From positions 124,001 to 188,000 of the forward strand of contig NZ_AULP01000002.1 of assembly GCF_000422345.1 (NCBI RefSeq): a DNA stretch of 64,000 bases, given 5' to 3'. This DNA is from Neomelitea salexigens DSM 19753. GTDB taxonomy: Bacteria; Pseudomonadota; Gammaproteobacteria; Pseudomonadales; Spongiibacteraceae. This document shows, piece by piece, positions 1 through 7,188 of the stretch. Every line of letters starts with the position of its first letter. Within the stretch, counting starts at the first letter, position 1. The position numbers and the translations under genes were made by a program. The notes beneath the pieces are model-generated. The model was given only the letters and a program-made list of their open reading frames with translations. It searched no databases and had not been told where the DNA came from.

Positions 1-3000
1 AATCACCTGAGGCAAAGCCTTCGGCACCGGGAATATAGTCACCAGCAACAGGTGGCCTTAGGTAGCCACCTAGCGGAGTACCAACTGGAATATCAATCGG
101 CGCCTTGGCGATACCTGCACGCAGCGGCATAACCGAGTGAGCCTGCGGTTGCTCTTTGGTCTGTGGCTGAGGCTGCTCAAGCCCCGACTCAGCCCCCACA
201 GCCATCATCACTTGGCGCAGCGCATTGGCTGAATTTTCTTGCAGGCCAGCTAATACCGCATCTCCCGCCTTTTGGAACTCGCCATCGCGCATTTGCTCAA
301 CGGCCGCGCTGAAAGCACGGGTATCGATAGGCAGAGTCTCACCATCGACCACTACTGGTTCGCCGACAATAGTCACGGGGGCAGGTAACGGCGGGCAGTC
401 CAATGGTCCCCGTACTTCTCGCGCTATCCATGTATCGAGTAGCTGTCCCTGGCTATGTAGAAAGTGCGATTTTTGACATTTTGCGTGCGGCGCCGCTCGA
501 GGGTAGCCATGGGGGTCGAAATCATCTCCCCTGGGCGCGACATTACCGATAGGTGGGCTTTGTGTTTTTCCTTCATCTAGCTCTATAAAGCCAGACTTGC
601 TGCTGCGGCAAGGGCCCTGGCAACTGCCGCTGTCATAACCCTCGCCGTCTCGCCCAGCGAGCGCCAAGCCCCAAAATGCGTCGACGTCTGGGTCGCGCTC
701 GGCAAAGAACGCCTCTCGAGATGCGAAGGTATAGGTTGCGCTGTCGCCTGGGCGACGCGGGTAAATATCAGCGACCTCAACGCCAATGGTTCGCGCCATC
801 ACCTGGGCGCTCCAGTGTGTCACTTGGTGGTCCGCAAAAGCCGGCTGCAGCAGGACTTGATTGTCGGGCCCATTTAAGGCGCTATTGTCGGCGATATGGT
901 GGGCATAACCATTATTCTCGGACCGATCCCACAGCATCTGGATGAGTGCAAACCCCAAGTCGCGATCCAGGTCATCCTGGTAGGAAAGATAGAGAGGTGT
1001 AGCGTAGGACGGCAAGCCTCCCGGCTCGTATTCCGCGTCAAAATCAACACTGCGCCTCAGCAGGGTTGAGTAGTTCATACCAACGACACCAAATACTCCG
1101 CGCTTCACATCCTTGGACATAGCGACGATCGGTCCTCCGGTAATGCCCCCCTGGGAGTTGCCGTCGTAAAAGATCTCTCTATGGTCGAAAACAGGCAGGC
1201 CCTTGGCATCCTGAAAGACGGCCTCTGCCGCAAAACCAGCCGGGTGGCGCATAGCCCTGGCAAGGAATAGAAAATTCAACAGCCCCTGCTGGGAAGCATC
1301 TGGGATCACCGCGAAATTGGATAAATCGACCAGCGCTGCCAAGACATTGGGAACATCCCCTGTCGAGAAACCGAACAGGTCGACACCACAAAACAGGAAA
1401 TTGTATTCACGGCTGAAATTCGGCACGTGGTCGTATGTCACCGCCTGGTGACCATCCAATAAGCCATGCCCATATATCCCTCCCCTTGCCGGGTTTTCCG
1501 AGCTGGCTTGCTCGGGGATTTGGCAGGTAAATCGCGTTGTCATTTCACCCAGGCTGTCGGGCAAGCCATCCCCGTAGCTCGCCCCGGCGGTATCGAAGGC
1601 GGGTGCATCGAGGGGGTCAAAGTACAGCCGGTTGGGCTGCACTGAGCCGCCATCTGCAATACCCACCCCTTCAAACAAGGTATCGCAAGCTTCGCGCATT
1701 TCCTCCGGAAGCTGTACACACAATTGCTCGGCATAGATGCTGAGCTGGTCCAGTGGCGCTGGGTCGGCGGGGATGACAAAGCTCGGCACGGTGATCGTGC
1801 CCTCGATACGCCTAGCAATCCCTTCCCTGGGATTCTCCGTCACTTTGTCGATCGTATAATCTGGCGCTCGACCTAAATCGGTGATGTTCCCCTGGGCGTC
1901 TTCGAGCTGACCGAGCTGTTTAAAGGCTTCATCACGCATATGGCGTAATCTACCCACATTGTTTTCCGCACTGGCAACGGTAAAGTCCCACGCCAGATAC
2001 AGCTCATCATCGATACCTACCCCCGCTTGCAGCAAAACGGGACGAACGTTTTCATCCCATTGCTGACACCGCGCTGACAGCACTGGAACGCCATCGGCGT
2101 TACTATCACGACAGGCCCGGAAAGCGGCTTGTGCCCGGAGATAGGGATCGCCATCTCGCTGGCTTGGCAAGCGCTTCAAAACAACGACATATCTCTGCCC
2201 TTCATCAAAATTCCGTGCGGGCCGGATGAGCAGCGCCGCCCGTTTTTCTGCCAAGGGGCTGCTATTTTCCACACCCTCGCTGGGTAGCAGCAAGCCGGCG
2301 TTCAAATCCACCTCTGCCCACACAGGGTGCAGTTCGCCACTATCAGCATTGATGACTAATACTGAAGACTGATCGACCTCCAGTGACTCAGACAAATGCG
2401 TTAGTCGAGGCACACCGGGTACCGTGCCATCGTCATTGCTTTGCAGGTTCGGCACGTATGTCATGATCATTTGCCCTGGAGAGAAACCGTCGTTTCGGTT
2501 CCATTCCCTCGGGTCAATCGGCTTTCCAGCGATATTCCTCGGCATCGCCAGAGGATTGAAGTCCACTCGGCGCCCACTACCGCCACGGGAAACGGATTGC
2601 GGGCTGCCATTGCTGGCGGGGACTGTGAAATGGTCGCTTGGAAAAGGAAACAGACAGTGGGCGGGGTCGAGCAGATCACAGCCGCGCGCGGTGGCCTCAA
2701 TCAGTTCGCCAATAGCAGGCAGGCCATCATTAGCAGGCAGGCCATCATTATTACTGCCTCCACTGCCTAGAGCCGCGCATACACCGGGCGCTAATCCGCT
2801 ATCGATACAACTGTCATAAATAGGTATCTCCGGATCTATCTGGCTGCAAAGCGGTTCGGCATCAGCACCGCCTTGCTCGCGACAACGCGCGGCGTATTCG
2901 CGCTGAATATAGTCGACTCTAAACCCGGCCATACTCAACAAACAACGCTCGGAGTCGGCCCCTTCAGTTGAACACGCCGCTAAATATGGCGGTAAATATG

Positions 3001-6000
3001 CATCGGCTTGATCCGCCTTATCAAACAGCGGTAAGTAGCCCTGCATTCTCAACAACGGAGCGGTAAGTGGCCCCAAGGACACGAATTCCTCATAGCCCGT
3101 GAATGGCACCAACATACCGGCGTCACCCGAGACATCCACATAGCTGAACTCTTCTTCGGGGATGATATAGCCAAAGCTATTTTGCGTGAGCCCGAGCAGC
3201 ATCGTGTGCGCATTTGGCGACGCCAAAGAACGAATAAATTCGCCAAATGTTCCGGTTGTTTCACCTGGAATCGTGACGATCTCCAGACCACTCTCTTCAT
3301 CACCCAAGGTAATTCGAGTGACATCGGTAGTGGCGTAGGGTGTTGCCTGTGGCAGGTATTGAGCCTGCGCCCCCAGCTCTGGCGGCAGCTGCTCATTTAC
3401 ACCCGTAAAATCATAATACTGGTTAAATGCGCCCAGCCCCCCTGCGGCGACAAAAACCGGATTAGTAACTGGCAGCACGACTTGCTGACTTTGCACGCGC
3501 AATCCACTGCGAATTTCTCGAATAGCGTCGTCGCCCTGCACCGCAGCGGCCATGCCTTCTCCTCGACAGTGAACGCGACCATAGTCTGGCGATGCATCGC
3601 CATAGCCCTGTGGCTCACAACCGGGACGACTGCCCGACGCCGAAGCATCGGCAATCGGGCCATTGAAATACAGTGCGGTGCCTCCCTCTTTCTCCAGCCA
3701 ATCCGTCACGCCAAGGGGGTAGTCCGGGTGGGGAATACGCGGGTCTTCATTGATAGCAGTCGGATGGGCATTGAACTGCATAAGATAGCCAACATTTTCA
3801 CCGCTACGCGCATCGATCGCCGTCAGCAGGGTGGCAAGGGTGTCGCTATCAATGTCTGGATCCGTCTGTTTGGGACGGCGGTAATTATTAAATTCTGCAA
3901 GCTCTGCCGTCTTCACTGTTACAGCAACTTCTGTCGCGGCCTGCATGGCTTGCTGTGCCGCCAGCGACGCCTGTCGGTACAAGGTATTGTGAATCCAGTC
4001 CTTGGGCACACCGCCCCACAGGCCTTGAAGATCTGCACCCGCATGGCTATGCGTCTGGCCGAATACAACATTGTCCGGAGATATACCAGACGCTTGTGCG
4101 ACTGCCTCGCGCATTTCCTGCTGAATGATATTCCCAGCGCCGACTGCATCAACAACGATAAACATCACTTGCTCGGCAGCATTTTCACCCTCTGCAGGCT
4201 GCTCGATATACATGGCGCGCACCCAACTGCGCTCAACACATTGCGAGGTGTCAAAGGTCTCGGGATCGTAGTTACTCTGTTCAGACAGCAAGCATGGCTG
4301 CTCTGCTGGCGCTGTTAGGCTTTCCCCAAACCCACCAAAGGGGTCAGGTTGATTCTGCAGTGGGTTAATACCAAAGCCGCCGAGATTAAACTTCTGCAGA
4401 TGCCGAGTTTCGCCCAACCTGGGTTCGTCAATACCCGCAATGTGTTCAACACCTGGATCGATAGCTTGCTTCGCGGCGCCAATGCGCAACCGCCCGCGGA
4501 GGAATTCATCGTCATAGATGGTTGCTATCGCCTCAGCGACATCGACCTTTGCAAATTCTGCGCGACTAACCGTTACCCTAAAGCGCTCATGCTCTTCCAA
4601 TACCTCATCATTAACGACCGGCACCGCAGCGACGTAGTCGGTCACTCCCATCGGGATCTCAACATACTGTGGGGCATGCGCAAAATCACGGTCCGAGGTT
4701 GTGATATCAGTGAAAATCAGCTCGACAACCACTGGAACGGGGCTTGCCTGGCTCAAGTGCAATGGCAGCAATAGCTCACCACTGTTTTCATCAGCCGCAG
4801 CATCATCAAGGCTCAGCCCAGGCCTTTGGCTTTCGGAACATCCCTGCTGGAGTTCGCCGTCATCTTCTGGTGTTGCAGGGCATGCATCTAGCTCATCGGC
4901 GATGCCGTCATTGTCGTCATCGGGGTCAGTGTTGTCACCGAGGCCGTCGCCATCGGCATCACTTGTCTCTTGCGGATTACTGGGAAATGCATCATCGGCA
5001 TTGTGAACACCGTCGCCGTCACGGTCGTCATCGCTATTGTCGCCGACCCCGTCACCATCCAGGTCGGCAGACTCAGTGCCATCCAAGGGAAACGGGTCAC
5101 TGCCGTCAGCAACCCCGTCGCCATCAGTATCAGCATCATTCGGGCGGGTTCCAATAGCGGCTTCTTCTTCATCACTTAGGCCATCATTATCGTCATCGCT
5201 GTCACACACATCGCCATGACCATCATCGTCATTGTCTTGCTGCGAACCATTCGATAAAGACGGGCAATTATCCCGTGCATCCGGGACACCATCCCCGTCG
5301 CGATCCACTCTTGCCGCTTCATTGCTACAACCAAATTCATCAACAGAAATACCGGAGCCAGTGCGGGGGCAGCGGTCACGATAGTCACTAATGCCATCGG
5401 CATCACTGTCAGCACCGGCATCGCCATTGTATTGGCCATCGGCTATATCCCGTTCGGTGAGCGCTAAATGTCGCCGGGCGAACTCTTCAGAAACCAACTC
5501 TCGCACTTCGTTGCCATTGGCAGTCCGCGCCCAGCTAGCAACCGGCGTCGAGTGGAAATCGCTGTGTTTGAACGCTGCAAAGTCTGCGCTAAAACTGCTC
5601 GCCGCATCGCGCACTTGCTGTGTGATGTGAATACCATTCTCGGGAATACCATCGGCGTCCAAAGTGAGGAAAAACCGCGCCAAATTCACCGCGGAAATAT
5701 CATCTCCAGCGCTCAACGCTAGCATGCTAATTATCGGCGCCCCGCGGACACTGCCCAAAGAAATTCCGCCGATGCGAAAGTGGATCACCTCTTGCTTGAA
5801 ATACAAAAACCCGCCGCTGCTGTCAGTCAAGGATTCCTGATCATCAGAGGATCGCCGATACATTACTCCGCCTACCGGCGAGTCAACCAACTGGCCATAG
5901 AGTTCACTTTCGGGCGCCGAAGAGCGACCACCCGCTCCACCACCACAAGCAAACAAAATCAAAGAAACGACGGCCAGTAGACCAACCCGATAAGCAGCAC

Positions 6001-6004
6001 GCAT
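1..6004 (-). CDS. giant modular lipoprotein with ceramidase-like and alpha/beta-hydrolase-like domains (partial)
   Basis: The minus-strand frame is open from ATG at 6004 to the left edge, so at least 2,001 residues are present and no stop is seen. A strong Shine-Dalgarno (AAGGAGGT) sits just upstream. Residues 1-20 are a lipoprotein signal with Cys20 in LFAC. Residues about 193-382 hold thrombospondin-type-3 repeats (DxDxDGxxD, about eight copies). Residues about 394-500 look like a Calx-beta module. From about 505 the start (RIGAAKQAIDP), THSHAG (H652, H654) and FNAHPTA (H747) match the neutral/alkaline ceramidase family, including likely zinc ligands. A Cys-rich linker follows, then LFPFPSDHFT near 1110 and GNSQGG with Ser1617, an alpha/beta-hydrolase nucleophile elbow. 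Near 1958 a second ceramidase-type start appears (RAGIAKAPIDIPVGTPLGGY). Outer-membrane or surface lipid/amide hydrolysis is inferred. An in-frame GTG at 6214 is an alternative start. Confidence 0.85.
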   Translation of the reverse strand, partial: MRAAYRVGLLAVVSLILFACGGGAGGRSSAPESELYGQLVDSPVGGVMYRRSSDDQESLTDSSGGFLYFKQEVIHFRIGGISLGSVRGAPIISMLALSAGDDISAVNLARFFLTLDADGIPENGIHITQQVRDAASSFSADFAAFKHSDFHSTPVASWARTANGNEVRELVSEEFARRHLALTERDIADGQYNGDAGADSDADGISDYRDRCPRTGSGISVDEFGCSNEAARVDRDGDGVPDARDNCPSLSNGSQQDNDDDGHGDVCDSDDDNDGLSDEEEAAIGTRPNDADTDGDGVADGSDPFPLDGTESADLDGDGVGDNSDDDRDGDGVHNADDAFPSNPQETSDADGDGLGDNTDPDDDNDGIADELDACPATPEDDGELQQGCSESQRPGLSLDDAAADENSGELLLPLHLSQASPVPVVVELIFTDITTSDRDFAHAPQYVEIPMGVTDYVAAVPVVNDEVLEEHERFRVTVSRAEFAKVDVAEAIATIYDDEFLRGRLRIGAAKQAIDPGVEHIAGIDEPRLGETRHLQKFNLGGFGINPLQNQPDPFGGFGESLTAPAEQPCLLSEQSNYDPETFDTSQCVERSWVRAMYIEQPAEGENAAEQVMFIVVDAVGAGNIIQQEMREAVAQASGISPDNVVFGQTHSHAGADLQGLWGGVPKDWIHNTLYRQASLAAQQAMQAATEVAVTVKTAELAEFNNYRRPKQTDPDIDSDTLATLLTAIDARSGENVGYLMQFNAHPTAINEDPRIPHPDYPLGVTDWLEKEGGTALYFNGPIADASASGSRPGCEPQGYGDASPDYGRVHCRGEGMAAAVQGDDAIREIRSGLRVQSQQVVLPVTNPVFVAAGGLGAFNQYYDFTGVNEQLPPELGAQAQYLPQATPYATTDVTRITLGDEESGLEIVTIPGETTGTFGEFIRSLASPNAHTMLLGLTQNSFGYIIPEEEFSYVDVSGDAGMLVPFTGYEEFVSLGPLTAPLLRMQGYLPLFDKADQADAYLPPYLAACSTEGADSERCLLSMAGFRVDYIQREYAARCREQGGADAEPLCSQIDPEIPIYDSCIDSGLAPGVCAALGSGGSNNDGLPANDGLPAIGELIEATARGCDLLDPAHCLFPFPSDHFTVPASNGSPQSVSRGGSGRRVDFNPLAMPRNIAGKPIDPREWNRNDGFSPGQMIMTYVPNLQSNDDGTVPGVPRLTHLSESLEVDQSSVLVINADSGELHPVWAEVDLNAGLLLPSEGVENSSPLAEKRAALLIRPARNFDEGQRYVVVLKRLPSQRDGDPYLRAQAAFRACRDSNADGVPVLSARCQQWDENVRPVLLQAGVGIDDELYLAWDFTVASAENNVGRLRHMRDEAFKQLGQLEDAQGNITDLGRAPDYTIDKVTENPREGIARRIEGTITVPSFVIPADPAPLDQLSIYAEQLCVQLPEEMREACDTLFEGVGIADGGSVQPNRLYFDPLDAPAFDTAGASYGDGLPDSLGEMTTRFTCQIPEQASSENPARGGIYGHGLLDGHQAVTYDHVPNFSREYNFLFCGVDLFGFSTGDVPNVLAALVDLSNFAVIPDASQQGLLNFLFLARAMRHPAGFAAEAVFQDAKGLPVFDHREIFYDGNSQGGITGGPIVAMSKDVKRGVFGVVGMNYSTLLRRSVDFDAEYEPGGLPSYATPLYLSYQDDLDRDLGFALIQMLWDRSENNGYAHHIADNSALNGPDNQVLLQPAFADHQVTHWSAQVMARTIGVEVADIYPRRPGDSATYTFASREAFFAERDPDVDAFWGLALAGRDGEGYDSGSCQGPCRSSKSGFIELDEGKTQSPPIGNVAPRGDDFDPHGYPRAAPHAKCQKSHFLHSQGQLLDTWIAREVRGPLDCPPLPAPVTIVGEPVVVDGETLPIDTRAFSAAVEQMRDGEFQKAGDAVLAGLQENSANALRQVMMAVGAESGLEQPQPQTKEQPQAHSVMPLRAGIAKAPIDIPVGTPLGGYLRPPVAGDYIPGAEGFASGD
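2713..2748. repeat. 18-bp perfect tandem duplication inside the giant lipoprotein gene
   Basis: The 18-bp unit TAGCAGGCAGGCCATCAT occurs twice in direct succession. It preserves the reading frame and encodes NDGLPA twice in the linker just ahead of the alpha/beta-hydrolase-like region (about residues 1086-1097). Perfect identity suggests a recent slippage event. Confidence 0.9.
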
Positions 6005-6594
6005 TACAGCACCTCCTTGGCAATGCAACACGGGCTCTTCTGCCTGGGTATTTGAGACTGGACCACGATGAGGGCGTAGTGACGGTCGTTCCACGTGTTG
6101 CGATATAGCTCTCTCAGACGCGGGCGCGGGAGAGCACTTTTTATTCTCAACAGTGACGTTACTGGCTAGAGCTGGAGTCGTACAAGCTAACGTCGCAGCC
6201 AACAAACCCAGCACACGGCACCTCTGTACAAACTATCTTTAGTAATTCAATGAGTTAGCAACTAAGGCGCAAAAACACAAAATACTAATAAAGAGAAACA
6301 ACGAGCCCCCGGCTTAAATAATTAAACCACCTCAGCGAGCGCAGCGCGGTCAGTAGCCCCTTCCTATCAGCACCTGCTCTCCCAGGACATTGAGCGCGGT
6401 TAATCTCGGCGATGATCGCCCCAAGCAATACGCAACGCAAAATAGTTTTCTTTATGCAAGGCAAATTGCTAAAAATCAGCAAAAAAGAATGGAATGCCGG
6501 TTAAAACAATGACTTATCGTCAGAAAATCCCTGGCATGTCCTTTGCTCGTCATATTGCGAAACAAGTTGAGACACTTTATAGGAGCGCAATCCG
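6005..6594. other. 590-bp AT-rich intergenic region
   Basis: This gap separates the divergent lipoprotein and cysteine hydrolase genes. It holds a sigma-54-type promoter at 6532-6547. On the minus strand there is an in-frame 70-codon extension of the lipoprotein frame from GTG 6214, with a signal-peptide-like beginning. Base composition is visibly richer in A and T than the flanking genes. No convincing independent gene is seen. Confidence 0.7.
6532..6547 (+). promoter_or_regulatory. sigma-54 (RpoN) type promoter
   Basis: TGGCATGTCCTTTGCT matches the sigma-54 consensus TGGCACG-N4-TTGCW at every fixed position but one. GG (6533-6534) and GC (6545-6546) are separated by exactly 10 nt. The predicted start of transcription is near 6558, about 37 nt before the GTG start at 6595 and ahead of the ribosome binding site AGGAG at 6581. 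It would drive the cysteine hydrolase-hybrid kinase pair. Confidence 0.65.
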
Positions 6595-7188
6595 GTGGAC
6601 CTTTCTTCGACTGCATTAATACTTATCGGCTTTCAAAACGACTACTTTTCTAAAACGGGCATTCTGCATAGCGTGATAGAGGAATCATCGCGGGTAAGCG
6701 GAGTGTTAGAGAATACTCTAGAATTGTTAGAGAACGTGGGTGATCGCTTCGGATGCGTCATATCTACCCCCATTCATTTTACCGAGAGCTATGAAGAGCT
6801 TGAAAACCCCGTCGGCATCCTGCAAACCATTAAAGAGGTTCAAGCCTTTAAAGCCGGGACTCATGGCTCGGAAACGATTGAAGAGCTGGCGCCGTATACA
6901 GATTTAATAACAGAGGTAGCGGGTAAACGCGGGCTCGATGCGTTTTCAAACACGGCACTAGAAAAGCTACTCCGACAAAAGAATATTACCCAAGTGTTGC
7001 TCGCGGGAACCGTGACCTCGATCTGCATAGACTCTACGGGACGGCACGCAGCTGAGCTTGGTTTTGGTGTCGGCGTATTGGAGAACTGCACATCGAGCCG
7101 AACCGTATTTGAACAAGAGTTTTATTGCGAGCATGTATTCCCACTTTACGGTCGAGTAATTAATTCTCAACAACTATTAGCAGCTTAA
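6595..7188 (+). CDS. isochorismatase-family cysteine hydrolase
   Basis: The 197-residue protein has the isochorismatase-like cysteine hydrolase layout: FQND with Asp16, AGKRG with Lys111 and TSICID with Cys144, the family's Asp-Lys-Cys triad. Family members cleave isochorismate, nicotinamide or other small amides; the substrate here cannot be told. It is probably soluble, since no signal peptide is seen. The GTG start is chosen because AGGAG lies 9-10 nt upstream. The stop codon overlaps the next start (TAATG), so it should be translationally coupled to the hybrid kinase. Base composition is more AT-rich than most of the window. Confidence 0.85.
   Translation: MDLSSTALILIGFQNDYFSKTGILHSVIEESSRVSGVLENTLELLENVGDRFGCVISTPIHFTESYEELENPVGILQTIKEVQAFKAGTHGSETIEELAPYTDLITEVAGKRGLDAFSNTALEKLLRQKNITQVLLAGTVTSICIDSTGRHAAELGFGVGVLENCTSSRTVFEQEFYCEHVFPLYGRVINSQQLLAA

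Noticed and set aside
225-5980. Many 60-380-codon open frames on both strands across 1-6000, including a 378-codon plus-strand frame at 3182-4318
   Set aside because: They are shadows of the continuous minus-strand lipoprotein frame, which has the signal peptide, ribosome binding site and recognisable domains; the shadow products have low-complexity or frame-shifted composition.
6285-6482. 65-codon minus-strand frame in the 590-bp gap
   Set aside because: No ribosome binding site and no recognisable motif; composition is that of AT-rich intergenic DNA.
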